64,000 bases of DNA. Origin: an uncultured Pelagibacteraceae bacterium. GTDB lineage: Bacteria; Pseudomonadota; Alphaproteobacteria; Pelagibacterales; Pelagibacteraceae. The stretch lies in the NCBI GenBank assembly GCA_902564245.1, contig CACFAF010000004.1, positions 1 through 64,000 on the forward strand, given 5' to 3'. The notes under the pieces are model-generated. The model was not told the DNA's origin. It did not search any database and worked only from the letters and a program-made list of their open reading frames with translations. Below are positions 23,618-32,293 of the stretch, piece after piece (position 1 is the stretch's first letter; the number at the start of each line of letters is the position of its first letter). The translations under genes were made by a program, and so were the position numbers.

Positions 23618-24724
23618 TTATTGCAATTTTGAAATTATAGCAGAGCCCATTTCAGATGTTGAAACCTCTTTTTTTCCCTTAGACAAAATATCTTTAGTTC
23701 TTAAACCATCATTTAATACATCTTGAACTGCTTTTTCTAATGCATCTGCTTCATTATCAAGATCTAAAGAATATTTTAAAGCCATAGCAAAACTTAAAAT
23801 AGTAGCTATGGGATTTGCAAGTCCTTTTCCAGCAATATCTGGTGCTGATCCATGAATTGGTTCGTACATTGCTCTCATTTCTCCATCTTTATTTTTTGCG
23901 CCTAGTGATGCTGAAGGAAGAAGACCTAAAGAGCCAGTCAACATAGAAGCTTGGTCTGACAACATATCACCAAATAAATTATCTGTTACAATTACATCAA
24001 ACTGTTTAGGATTTCTTAAAAGTTGCATTGCACAATTATCAGCTAGCATATGATTTAATTCAACTTCCTTATACTCTGTATCATGTAATGTTTGAACCTC
24101 TTCCTTCCAAAGCTGGCCAGCTTCCATCACATTAGATTTTTCACAGGATGTAACTTTATTAGACCGTTTTTTAGCTAAATCAAAGGCAACTTTTGCAACT
24201 CTTATTATTTCACTACTAGTATAAGTGTGTGTATTAATTCCTTTTCTCTCTCCATTATCAATTGGCTTAATTCCTCTTGGTTCACCAAAATAAATTCCTC
24301 CTGTAAGTTCTCTTACTATCATAAGATCTAAACCAGAAACAATTTCAGGTTTAAGTGTTGAAGCATCTACTAGTTGTTCAAAACATATTGCTGGTCTCAA
24401 ATTAGCAAATAATTTTAATTCTTTTCGAAGCTTTAATAAGGCTCGTTCAGGTTTTTTAGAAAATTCAAGATTGTCCCACTTTGGACCACCAACTGCTCCC
24501 AAAATAACGACTTCACTCTCTAAGGCTTTATAAAAAACTTCGTCAGTAATTGGTGTTCCGTGCTTATCATAAGAACAACCTCCAGCAAGATCTTCATCGA
24601 TTTCAAAATCTAAAGATTTTTTATCATTAAACCAACTAATTATTTTTTTTACTTCATCAATAACTTCTGGTCCAATTCCATCACCTGGAAGTAATAATAT
24701 TTTTCTTTTTTTTACTTTAATCAT
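23618..24724 (-). CDS. leuB: 3-isopropylmalate dehydrogenase
   Basis: A 368-residue NAD-dependent beta-decarboxylating dehydrogenase giving 2-oxoisocaproate in leucine synthesis. [11 protein letters not shown] at the N-terminus, [14 protein letters not shown] (substrate and metal binding), [14 protein letters not shown] and [14 protein letters not shown] are standard. The start overlaps the leuD stop by 8 bases. Third gene of leuC-leuD-leuB. Confidence 0.97.
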   Translation of the reverse strand: MIKVKKRKILLLPGDGIGPEVIDEVKKIISWFNDKKSLDFEIDEDLAGGCSYDKHGTPITDEVFYKALESEVVILGAVGGPKWDNLEFSKKPERALLKLRKELKLFANLRPAICFEQLVDASTLKPEIVSGLDLMIVRELTGGIYFGEPRGIKPIDNGERKGINTHTYTSSEIIRVAKVAFDLAKKRSNKVTSCEKSNVMEAGQLWKEEVQTLHDTEYKEVELNHMLADNCAMQLLRNPKQFDVIVTDNLFGDMLSDQASMLTGSLGLLPSASLGAKNKDGEMRAMYEPIHGSAPDIAGKGLANPIATILSFAMALKYSLDLDNEADALEKAVQDVLNDGLRTKDILSKGKKEVSTSEMGSAIISKLQ

Positions 24725-25322
24725 TAAAAATCCATGGCATTTTATTCTTTAAATTTTTTTCGTAACTTTTTATTTTATCTGTTTTTTTCAAAGATAATGC
24801 TATGTCGTCTAATCCTTCTAATAAGCACTTTTTCTTAAATTGATCTATTTTAAATTTTAACTCATTATTCCCATAAATAATTTTTTCTTCATTAAGATCA
24901 ACTGAAATTTCTTCTTTTCTTTTTGCATACTCAGATAGTTCTTTAATCTTTTCTTCATCTATTATTATAGGCAAAATTCCATTTTTAAAACAATTGTTGT
25001 AAAAGATATCTGCAAAACTTGAACTAATAACACAAGTAATACCAAAATCTAATAATGCCCACGGAGCATGTTCTCTTGATGAACCACATCCAAAATTTTT
25101 TCCTGTAATCAAAATTTTTGAGTTATTAAATGGACTTTGATTTAAAATAAAATCATTAATTTCTTTTCCCTTATCATCATATCTCATCTCAAAAAATAAA
25201 TTTCTACCAAGTCCTGTTCTTTTGATAGTTTTTAAAAATTGTTTTGGTATAATCATATCAGTATCAATATTAACTATTGGTAAATATGCTGGTATACTTT
25301 TTAATGAATTAAATTTTTGCAT
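24717..25322 (-). CDS. leuD: 3-isopropylmalate dehydratase small subunit
   Basis: A 201-residue small subunit of isopropylmalate isomerase, which pairs with LeuC to move the hydroxyl of isopropylmalate. The swivel-domain motif [15 protein letters not shown] is near residue 75. Length matches E. coli LeuD (201). It abuts leuC and overlaps leuB by 8 bases, consistent with equimolar co-translation. Confidence 0.97.
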   Translation of the reverse strand: MQKFNSLKSIPAYLPIVNIDTDMIIPKQFLKTIKRTGLGRNLFFEMRYDDKGKEINDFILNQSPFNNSKILITGKNFGCGSSREHAPWALLDFGITCVISSSFADIFYNNCFKNGILPIIIDEEKIKELSEYAKRKEEISVDLNEEKIIYGNNELKFKIDQFKKKCLLEGLDDIALSLKKTDKIKSYEKNLKNKMPWIFND

Positions 25323-26726
25323 TTAATTTTGATACTTTCTAACATCGTCCAGATTTCCAGAAATAGCTGCTGCTGCTGCCATACCTGGACTAACCAAATG
25401 AGTTCTGCCACCTCTTCCTTGTCTTCCCTCAAAATTTCTATTTGATGTAGAAGCACATCTTTCTTCTGGTTTTAATTTATCTGCATTCATAGCTAAACAC
25501 ATAGAACAGCCAGGCTCTCTCCATTCAAAACCAGAATTAACAAAAATTTTATCTAAACCTTCTTGTTCTGCTTGTTCTTTAACTAATCCTGAACCTGGAA
25601 CTACCATTGCATGAACGTGAGAAGCTATTTTTTTATCTTTAAGAATTTTTGCAGCTTCTCTTAAATCTTCTATTCTGCCATTTGTACAACTCCCAATGAA
25701 AACTTTATCTATCTTAATATCCTTTGCAGCCATATTTGGTTTTAAACCCATATAATTTAAAGCTCTTTCTAAGGAATTTTTTTTATCTTCATCTTTTTCA
25801 TTTTGAGGGTTTGGAACCTTTTCATCTATAGTAATTACATCTTGAGGAGAAGTTCCCCAAGTTACCATAGGTAAAATTTCTTCAGCCTTAAGATTTATTT
25901 CTTTATCAAATTTAACACCATCATCTGTTTTTAGACTTTTCCAATATTCTAAGGCTTTATCCCAATTTTCTCCAACTGGTGACATTGGTTTGCCCTCTAA
26001 ATATTTAAATATTTTTTCATCAGGTGCTATTAACCCTGCTCTAGCTCCACCTTCAATAGTCATATTACAAATTGTCATTCTTTGCTCAACACTTAAAGAT
26101 TTAATTAAATTACCAGCGTACTCTATTACACAGCCAGTTCCCCCAGCTGTTCCTATTTTTCCAATTATTTGTAAAATCACGTCTTTTGAAGTGACACCTA
26201 AAGGAAGTTTTCCGTCTACATTTATTCTAAAATTTTTTGCTTTTTTTTGAACCAAGGTTTGTGTCGCTAAAACATGTTCTACTTCTGAAGTACCAATTCC
26301 AAATGCTAATGCGCCAAAAGCACCGTGTGTTGCTGTATGACTATCACCACAAACAATAACCGTTCCAGGTTGTGTAAAACCTTGTTCTGGTCCAATAATA
26401 TGAACAATACCTTGTCTTTTATCATTCATTCCAAAAAGCTGTACACCAAACTCTTTACAATTAGACTCTAGAGTATCAACTTGAATTTTTGACTCTTGGT
26501 CTGAAATTCCTTTTGTTCGGTCAGTTGTCGGTACATTGTGATCAGCAACTGCTAATGTTAATTTTGGATGTCTAACTTTACGATTAGAATTTCTAAGTCC
26601 TTCAAAAGCTTGTGGACTAGTTACTTCATGAACTAAATGTCTATCAACAAACAATAAAGCTGTACCATCGTCCTGTTGATCGACTAAGTGATTATTCCAA
26701 ATTTTATCGTAAAGAGTATTAGGCAT
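25323..26726 (-). CDS. leuC: 3-isopropylmalate dehydratase large subunit
   Basis: A 467-residue aconitase-family subunit holding the [4Fe-4S] cluster. Cluster cysteines are in FIGSCTNGR (about residue 345) and EPGCSMC (about residue 405). [14 protein letters not shown] and [13 protein letters not shown] are also typical. It starts 11 bases after rplS, joining the leucine genes to the rpsP-trmD-rplS operon, a linkage common in alphaproteobacteria. Confidence 0.97.
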   Translation of the reverse strand: MPNTLYDKIWNNHLVDQQDDGTALLFVDRHLVHEVTSPQAFEGLRNSNRKVRHPKLTLAVADHNVPTTDRTKGISDQESKIQVDTLESNCKEFGVQLFGMNDKRQGIVHIIGPEQGFTQPGTVIVCGDSHTATHGAFGALAFGIGTSEVEHVLATQTLVQKKAKNFRINVDGKLPLGVTSKDVILQIIGKIGTAGGTGCVIEYAGNLIKSLSVEQRMTICNMTIEGGARAGLIAPDEKIFKYLEGKPMSPVGENWDKALEYWKSLKTDDGVKFDKEINLKAEEILPMVTWGTSPQDVITIDEKVPNPQNEKDEDKKNSLERALNYMGLKPNMAAKDIKIDKVFIGSCTNGRIEDLREAAKILKDKKIASHVHAMVVPGSGLVKEQAEQEGLDKIFVNSGFEWREPGCSMCLAMNADKLKPEERCASTSNRNFEGRQGRGGRTHLVSPGMAAAAAISGNLDDVRKYQN

Positions 26727-26737
26727 TGAAAAAAAAA

Positions 26738-27292
26738 TTATTTTTTTTCTGGAATACTTTCTGGTTTTTTTTCTATTTTAGCTGCAGTCTTAGCTTTAAT
26801 ATCTTTATCTTTTTTAACTTCAGCTGATGATGCTGTTTCTACTTTAGCTTCAACTTCTGGCTTTTTTATAATAGGAGCTACATTTTCTTCAATAACTGGC
26901 TCTTGTTGAACTCCAATATCTATTCCAATTTTCTTTTTAATTTTTTCTGCAATTCTTGCTGATTTTCCAGTTCTATCTCTTAAATAGTATAATTTAGCCC
27001 TTCTTACTTTCCCTGATCTTGTGACTTTAATTGAGTCGACTATTGGACTATAAAGAGCAAAGGTTCTTTCTACACCTTCGCCAAAAGATATTTTCCTAAC
27101 TGTAAAAGATGAATTAATATTTCTACTTTTTTTTGCAATACAAACTCCTTCAAAATATTGAATACGTTCTCTTTTACCTTCGGTAATCCTAACACCTACC
27201 TTTATTATATCCCCAGGAAAAAATTCTGGTATTTTTTTTTCAGACAGTATTTTTTTTATATTTGCTTGATTTATTTCTTCAATTGTTTTCAT
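26738..27292 (-). CDS. rplS: Ribosomal protein L19 with long charged tail
   Basis: Large-subunit protein L19 at the 30S-50S interface. I place the start at the ATG 27290-27292 (184 residues); a TTG at 27307 would add five. The core of about 120 residues carries the family PGD..KV, EG.R.R.Q.FEG and [13 protein letters not shown] patterns. The rest is a lysine-, glutamate- and alanine-rich tail without hydrophobic content, absent from the roughly 115-residue E. coli protein. S16 two genes upstream has a similar tail. Third gene of rpsP-trmD-rplS. Confidence 0.94.
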   Translation of the reverse strand: MKTIEEINQANIKKILSEKKIPEFFPGDIIKVGVRITEGKRERIQYFEGVCIAKKSRNINSSFTVRKISFGEGVERTFALYSPIVDSIKVTRSGKVRRAKLYYLRDRTGKSARIAEKIKKKIGIDIGVQQEPVIEENVAPIIKKPEVEAKVETASSAEVKKDKDIKAKTAAKIEKKPESIPEKK

Positions 27293-27308
27293 GTTAATAT
27301 TTATCAAT

Positions 27309-27995
27309 TTAATTCTTTTTATATTTTTGCCATAAATCTGGTCTTCGGACGCGAGTTATAGCCTCAGATTGAGACAAACGCCAGTCTTTAATTTTGGCAT
27401 GATCTCCGGATAATAGCACTTCGGGTACACCTTTTTTCTCCCAAATTTGAGGTTTTGTATACTGAGGATATTCTAACAATCCATTTTCAAAACTCTCGTC
27501 TATTTTAGAATTATTATTACCAATTACTCCAGGAAGTAATCTTAAAATACTATCTATGACAACAAATGCAGCAGTTTCACCTCCAGATAAAATAAAATCT
27601 CCAATACTTATTTCTTCTATATTTCTCGTTGTTAGAACTCTTTCATCGACTCCCTCAAAATGTCCACAAATTAAGTTTATTGATTTTTCTACTGAAAGTT
27701 CTTTAGCAAGTTTTTGATCAAATTTTTTTCCCTTTGGTGAAAGATAAAAAATTCTTTCTCCATTTTTATAATTTTGATCAATCGATTTTGCTAAAATGTC
27801 TGGTTTCAATAGCATTCCTGATCCACCACCAAATGGGGTATCATCTACTGTTTTATGTTTATCTTTTGCAAAATCTCTAATATTTATAATTTCTAAAGAC
27901 CATATTTTTTTTAACAAAGCTCTTCCGTACAGCCCATTTGCTAAAGGCCCGGGGAAAGTCTCAGGAAAAAGTGTAAATATTTTAGCGTTCCACAT
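27309..27995 (-). CDS. trmD: tRNA (guanine-37-N1)-methyltransferase
   Basis: A 228-residue SPOUT-class methyltransferase that makes m1G37 in tRNAs and so protects the reading frame. The start [38 protein letters not shown] and the knot [20 protein letters not shown] are typical. It lies 5 bases downstream of rpsP; rimM, normally found between them, is absent here. Confidence 0.97.
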   Translation of the reverse strand: MWNAKIFTLFPETFPGPLANGLYGRALLKKIWSLEIINIRDFAKDKHKTVDDTPFGGGSGMLLKPDILAKSIDQNYKNGERIFYLSPKGKKFDQKLAKELSVEKSINLICGHFEGVDERVLTTRNIEEISIGDFILSGGETAAFVVIDSILRLLPGVIGNNNSKIDESFENGLLEYPQYTKPQIWEKKGVPEVLLSGDHAKIKDWRLSQSEAITRVRRPDLWQKYKKN

Positions 27996-28000
27996 AAATC

Positions 28001-28393
28001 TTATTTTTTAGCTTCTGCTTTAGGTGCTTCCTCTTTTTTAGCTTCTGCTTTAGGTGCTTCTTTAGCTTCTGCTTTAGGTGCTTCCTCTTTTTTTCTATCT
28101 TTTTTAGGGATAGATTTTTGAGGATTATTTCCTTTAGCTGGCATAGGCATTAATTCTTTTTCACCAAGTATTCTTGCTACTCGCATGGTTGGCTGAGCTC
28201 CTTGTTCTAACCAATATTTAATTCTTTCTTTTTCTAATCCAATTCTTTCAGCCTTTTCTTTTGGCAATAAAGGATTAAAGAAACCTAGTTTTTCAATAAA
28301 TCTACCATCTCTTGCAAAACGGCTATCTGCAACTACTATTTTATAAACAGGTCTTTTTTTTGTTCCACCCATTGATAATCTTAATTTTAACAT
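28001..28393 (-). CDS. rpsP: Ribosomal protein S16 with repetitive tail
   Basis: Small-subunit protein S16, 130 residues against about 82 in E. coli. Residues 1-80 are the conserved core ([48 protein letters not shown]). From about residue 85 the protein becomes a lysine/glutamate/alanine/proline tail built on APKAEAK units, encoded by a short tandem DNA repeat. A strong AGGAG Shine-Dalgarno precedes the ATG. It follows ffh by 21 bases. Confidence 0.95.
   Translation of the reverse strand: MLKLRLSMGGTKKRPVYKIVVADSRFARDGRFIEKLGFFNPLLPKEKAERIGLEKERIKYWLEQGAQPTMRVARILGEKELMPMPAKGNNPQKSIPKKDRKKEEAPKAEAKEAPKAEAKKEEAPKAEAKK
28007..28084 (-). repeat. Tandem repeat encoding the S16 C-terminal tail
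   Basis: Three near-identical copies of a 23-24 base unit (28008-28030, 28038-28060, 28061-28084; plus strand begins ttagcttctgctttagg) lie in frame at the 3' end of rpsP. The first spacer is 7 bases and the second 0. Each copy encodes a KAEAK-type unit. Units in multiples of three keep the frame, so copy number can change by slippage without a frameshift. Confidence 0.85.
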
Positions 28394-28414
28394 TTTTTCT
28401 CCTATTATTATTTT

Positions 28415-29773
28415 TTATTTAAGTTGATTAAAAAGCTCTGGAGGTATTCCTTTGTCAGTCATACCTTTCAAGTTTCCTTTTGACATCTTTTTCATCATTT
28501 CAGACATCATTTTAAATTGCTTGAGCAATTTATTGATAGTGGCCGCATCTGTCCCAGAACCATTAGCAATTCTTTTTTTTCTAGATCCATCTATTATTTT
28601 TGGATTATTTCTTTCTTTTTTTGTCATTGATAAAATTATTGCTTCATTTTGTGTTATAATTTTTTCATCTATACCAGCAGCATCCATTTGAGATTTCATT
28701 TTTGAAACTCCAGGCATAAAAGACATAATTCCTTCAATGCCTCCCATTTTTTTCATTTGTCTTAATTGAGTTAAGTAGTCTTGCATTGAAAATTGTCCTT
28801 TTTTTAAATTTTCTTCAACCTTTTTTATATTTTCTTCTCCAAGATCTTCAGCAGCTTTTTCGACTAAAGAAACGATATCTCCCATTCCCAAAATTCTATT
28901 TGCTATTCTATCAGGATGAAAAACTTCTAAATTTTCAATTTTTTCTCCAACTCCTAGAAATTTGATAGGAACATTAGATACATATTTCATACTTACTGCG
29001 GCACCACCTCTAGCATCACCATCTGATCTTGTTAAAACTATACCTGTAAGATTTACAGTATTTTTAAATTCTTTTGCAACTTGCGCAGCTACTTGTCCAG
29101 TTAAAGAATCTGCAACAAGAAATATTTCTGTTGGTTTAACAATATTTTCTATTTGTTTAATTTCACTCATCATTTGAAGATCTATTTGTGTCCTTCCTGC
29201 AGTATCAAATAAAATTATCTCTGCTCCATTTAGATTTGCTGCACTAATTGCTCTTCTACAAATATCTGCGGGCATTTGTCCTTCAATTATTGGTAAAGTT
29301 AAAATATTATTTTGTTCACCAAGAGATTTAAGCTGTTCTTGAGCGGCTGGTCTGTAAACATCGAGACTAACCATCATGATTTTCTTTTTTTTATTTTTTT
29401 CTAAAAATTTTGCTAATTTTGCAGTTGTAGTTGTTTTTCCTGACCCCTGAAGTCCTACTAACATCATTGGAACAGGTGGAACTGCATTTAAATTTATATC
29501 TTCATTTTTTTCACCAAGTAATTTTACTAATTCATCATAAACTATTTTAACCACCATTTGTCCTGGTGAAGTCGATCTAATTATTTCTTGACCTAAAGCT
29601 TTTGGTTTAACATTTTCAATAAATTGCTTTGCAACATCTAAAGTTACATCCGCTTCTAGTAAAGCTTGTCTGATACCCCTAAGCCCTTCATCAACTTGTT
29701 TTTCATCAAGTGAGGGAGCCTTTTTTAGAGAAGAAAAAACTTCTTCAAATTTATTTGTCAAATTTTCAAACAT
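28415..29773 (-). CDS. ffh: Signal recognition particle protein Ffh
   Basis: A 452-residue SRP54-type GTPase that binds SRP RNA and signal peptides and targets ribosomes to FtsY. N domain residues 1-90; G domain with P-loop GLQGSGKTTT near residue 108, DTAGR and TRSDGDARGG; methionine-rich M domain from about 300, with GGIEGIMSFMPG and the RNA-binding SRKKRIANGSG. Full length. It is preceded by a GC-rich structured leader, discussed separately. Its receptor gene ftsY lies close by on the opposite strand. Confidence 0.97.
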   Translation of the reverse strand: MFENLTNKFEEVFSSLKKAPSLDEKQVDEGLRGIRQALLEADVTLDVAKQFIENVKPKALGQEIIRSTSPGQMVVKIVYDELVKLLGEKNEDINLNAVPPVPMMLVGLQGSGKTTTTAKLAKFLEKNKKKKIMMVSLDVYRPAAQEQLKSLGEQNNILTLPIIEGQMPADICRRAISAANLNGAEIILFDTAGRTQIDLQMMSEIKQIENIVKPTEIFLVADSLTGQVAAQVAKEFKNTVNLTGIVLTRSDGDARGGAAVSMKYVSNVPIKFLGVGEKIENLEVFHPDRIANRILGMGDIVSLVEKAAEDLGEENIKKVEENLKKGQFSMQDYLTQLRQMKKMGGIEGIMSFMPGVSKMKSQMDAAGIDEKIITQNEAIILSMTKKERNNPKIIDGSRKKRIANGSGTDAATINKLLKQFKMMSEMMKKMSKGNLKGMTDKGIPPELFNQLK

Positions 29774-29888
29774 AATTTTACCCAGCAGCTATCGCACCAG
29801 TGGGCGAACCCTCGCAGACTGGTGTCGATCTCTTTGTTGCCAAAGACACCGCAAATTGCTTATTTTGCGGAAACTGCGATAAACTATA
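29774..29888 (-). ncRNA. Structured 5' leader of ffh (candidate cis-regulatory RNA)
   Basis: Reading the minus strand 5' to 3', an outer 7-bp helix pairs 29875-29881 with 29790-29796. Inside lie a 7-bp hairpin (29864-29870 with 29849-29855) and a GACACC/GGTGTC helix (29845-29850 with 29821-29826). The latter is capped by a 6-bp stem with a GCAA tetraloop (29831-29846). A last helix (29818-29823 with 29796-29801) encloses a GGG-TTCG-CCC hairpin. The outer helix ends about 16 bases before the ATG. The element is much richer in G+C than its surroundings. Two ultra-stable tetraloops argue for a real RNA. I recall that work on Ca. P. ubique intergenic regions proposed a cis-acting RNA before the SRP protein gene; whether this is the same motif is unverified. 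Confidence 0.75.
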
Positions 29889-29908
29889 ATAGAGGTTCAA
29901 AAAGTCAA
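29883..29908. promoter_or_regulatory. Overlapping divergent -10 boxes between ffh and dapF
   Basis: The plus strand has a consensus TATAAT at 29885-29890, 40 bases before the dapF ATG. The same bases read on the minus strand give TATTAT or TATAGT just before the first base of the ffh leader helix, with a TTGACT at 29908-29903 as a possible but closely spaced (14 bases) -35. The -35 for dapF is weak. Assignment is from sequence pattern only. Confidence 0.4.
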
Positions 29909-29930
29909 TAAATAAGTTAAATATTATTAT

Positions 29931-30749
29931 ATGGAAATCAAAGCTTTTAAAATGGATGGTTTAGGAAATGATTTTGTAATCATTGAGACAAAAAAAAGAA
30001 ACCCTATTTCAATCAGTAAAGAAAAAATTATTGAATTAGGAAAAAGAGATAGCATCGGTTTTGATCAAATGATATTTGTTGAAGAAGATGGTGTAATATC
30101 AAATCATGCTTCAATTAAAATATTCAACTCTGATGGAGATGAAGTTGATGCGTGCGGTAATGGAAGCAGATGCGTTGCAAAAATTATATGTGATAAAAAA
30201 AAAACAGAAGCTGCCGTTATTGAAACTTCAAATAGAATTTTAAAGGCTCAGAAAATTTCTGATAATAGTATAAGACTAGCAATGGGTGAACCAATCTTTG
30301 ATTGGAAAAAAATTCCTTTATCAGAAAATATAGATCATAAAAAAATAAACCTAAACATTGATGGGATAGAATTAAAAGAGGGTTTTGCCCTAAATGTTGG
30401 TAATCCTCATATAGTTTTCTTTGTCGAGAATTGTTTTAAATATGATTTAAAAAAAATAGGACCATTAATAGAAAACTACAAACTATTTCCAGAAAAAATA
30501 AATGTTACATTTGCTGAAAGAAAGAGTGCTAATAATATTTTTGTAAATGTATGGGAGAGAGGTGCTGGATTAACTAAAGCATGTGGTACGGCTGCTTGTG
30601 CTACAGGGGTAGTAGCTTTTGAAAAAAGTTTAGCAGGAAATAGTACAAATATTCATTTTAAAGAAGGCTTTTTAAATATTGAATATGATACAAATATTTC
30701 AATGACAGGACCGGTTTCAGATATTAAGGAAATTAAAATAAAATTATAA
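29931..30749 (+). CDS. dapF: Diaminopimelate epimerase
   Basis: A 272-residue cofactor-free epimerase converting LL- to meso-diaminopimelate for lysine and peptidoglycan. The two catalytic cysteines are present in DACGNGSRC (about residue 76) and ACGTAACAT (about residue 218). N-terminal KMDGLGNDF is standard. The stop overlaps the ftsY start (TAATG). In many alphaproteobacteria a tRNA methylthiotransferase gene (mtaB) separates dapF and ftsY; it is missing here. Confidence 0.96.
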   Translation: MEIKAFKMDGLGNDFVIIETKKRNPISISKEKIIELGKRDSIGFDQMIFVEEDGVISNHASIKIFNSDGDEVDACGNGSRCVAKIICDKKKTEAAVIETSNRILKAQKISDNSIRLAMGEPIFDWKKIPLSENIDHKKINLNIDGIELKEGFALNVGNPHIVFFVENCFKYDLKKIGPLIENYKLFPEKINVTFAERKSANNIFVNVWERGAGLTKACGTAACATGVVAFEKSLAGNSTNIHFKEGFLNIEYDTNISMTGPVSDIKEIKIKL

Positions 30750-31666
30750 TGAGTATTTTTGAAAAATTTAAATTAGGTTTTAAGAAAAGTGCCACTACCT
30801 TTACTTCAGGGCTTAAAGAAATAATCATAAAAAAAGAAATAGATGATAAGACTCTAAATGAAATTGAAGATTTTTTAATTCAATCTGATGTAGGTGTTGC
30901 AGCATCTGAGGAAATTAGAAATATAATTGCTGAAAAAAAAATTGATCCAAATAAAAATAAAGTTGATGAAATTAACTCAATTCTTAAAAGTTATATAATT
31001 AATTTAATGTCTCCATTAGAAAATGAAGATTTTTTTAAAAGTAAAAATAATTTAAATGCTATTCTCGTTTCAGGAGTTAACGGAGTTGGAAAAACAACTA
31101 CAATTGGAAAAATAGGAAAAATATTAAAATATAATAATAACAAAGTTATTTTTTCAGCATCGGATACTTTTAGAGCTGCAGCAATAGAGCAATTGGAAAA
31201 TTGGGCTAAAAAAATAGATGTAGAAATGATTAAATCTTCACAAGGTTCCGATCCTGCATCTGTTGCATATAAAGCTGTTGATGAAGCATTAAAAAATCAA
31301 TTTACTCATGTCTTAATAGACACTGCGGGAAGACTACAAAATAAAAAAAATTTAATGGAAGAATATAAAAAGATTGCGAACGTAACAAAAAAAATTGATC
31401 CTAAAGCTCCTCATGAAGTATTATTAGTTCTTGATGCAACTTCAGGTCAAAACGTATTAAATCAAGTTGAAGAGTTTAATAAGATAATTCCAATTACTGG
31501 ATTAATCATGACCAAGCTAGATGGAACTGCAAAAGGTGGAATTTTAATTGCGATTGCAAAAAAATATAAATTACCAATTATCGCTTTAGGTTTGGGTGAA
31601 AAAGAAGATGATTTACAAATTTTTAAAGCAGAACAGTTTGCAGAAGCCTTTATTTTAACTAATTAA
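30749..31666 (+). CDS. ftsY: SRP receptor FtsY
   Basis: A 305-residue SRP-type GTPase acting as the membrane-associated docking partner of Ffh. A short N domain (1-90) is followed by the G domain with P-loop GVNGVGKTTTIGK near residue 111, SASDTFRAAA, DTAGRLQNKKNLM and TKLDGTAKGG. It lacks the long acidic A domain of E. coli FtsY (497 residues), as is usual for streamlined alphaproteobacteria. The start overlaps the dapF stop by one base; the 3' end overlaps the convergent gene by 8 bases. Confidence 0.96.
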   Translation: MSIFEKFKLGFKKSATTFTSGLKEIIIKKEIDDKTLNEIEDFLIQSDVGVAASEEIRNIIAEKKIDPNKNKVDEINSILKSYIINLMSPLENEDFFKSKNNLNAILVSGVNGVGKTTTIGKIGKILKYNNNKVIFSASDTFRAAAIEQLENWAKKIDVEMIKSSQGSDPASVAYKAVDEALKNQFTHVLIDTAGRLQNKKNLMEEYKKIANVTKKIDPKAPHEVLLVLDATSGQNVLNQVEEFNKIIPITGLIMTKLDGTAKGGILIAIAKKYKLPIIALGLGEKEDDLQIFKAEQFAEAFILTN

Positions 31667-32219
31667 CTAAATTATTAGAAATTAAAGGTTTATAGTAGTT
31701 ACAATTATATTTTTCTTCTAAACTTAAATAACCACATTGCTTTGCAACTGATGAAATTATAAATTCTAATTTATTTTTTTTATTATATTTTTTTAAATTT
31801 TTTTTTGAGATATCAAAAACTAAGTTTGCGTTAACATTCTTTATAGCACTAACCATTATAAGAGTATTGTTATCTCTTAATAAATAATACGCAAAGTCTT
31901 CTGGAAATACTGGAAAATCATAATTCTCTATTATTTGTTTTGCTTTTGATGGAAACCAATCATAAGAAATTAATGACTCGTCAGATTTAGTATGATTATT
32001 ATAAATATATAAGTCTTGAGGATAATCAGTTATATAATTAAATTCCTCACCTCTAGCTAGTACAGCTTTACTTCTAGATTTAAAGTAAAGTGTAAAATCA
32101 TTATTATAAGATTGCATTTTTCCTATATAAAAAAAATCTTCTTTTTCTAAATTATTAGGTTCTGCAAAAGAATTTTTGCAAATTAAAAAAATCAATACAA
32201 TTAATACTTTAAATTTCAT
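31659..32219 (-). CDS. Secreted protein of unknown function
   Basis: A 186-residue protein with a clean Sec signal peptide (KFKVLIVLIFLICKNSFA, likely cleaved after about residue 19). The mature part is rich in Tyr, Asn and Lys and has two cysteines near the C-terminus (around residues 162 and 169) that could form a disulfide. I recognise no domain. It has no partner gene on the same strand next to it; it overlaps ftsY convergently by 8 bases and diverges from the UMF1 transporter. Confidence 0.75.
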   Translation of the reverse strand: MKFKVLIVLIFLICKNSFAEPNNLEKEDFFYIGKMQSYNNDFTLYFKSRSKAVLARGEEFNYITDYPQDLYIYNNHTKSDESLISYDWFPSKAKQIIENYDFPVFPEDFAYYLLRDNNTLIMVSAIKNVNANLVFDISKKNLKKYNKKNKLEFIISSVAKQCGYLSLEEKYNCNYYKPLISNNLVN

Positions 32220-32293
32220 ATAAAATAATTGGTAAAGTAAAATTTTGTATATGGTTTGTTTAAATTATGAATAAAATGTGATTATAAAATTTA

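Noticed and set aside
28007-28090. CRISPR-like or intergenic tandem repeat
   Set aside because: The repeats are in frame at the end of rpsP, the spacers are 0 to 7 bases, and the encoded units are a normal low-complexity ribosomal protein tail.
29774-29888. SRP (4.5S) RNA gene next to ffh
   Set aside because: The folded element lacks the universally conserved domain IV loop (GGAAGG ... AGCA) of SRP RNA, and its last helix is only a few bases from the ffh start, so a leader is more likely.
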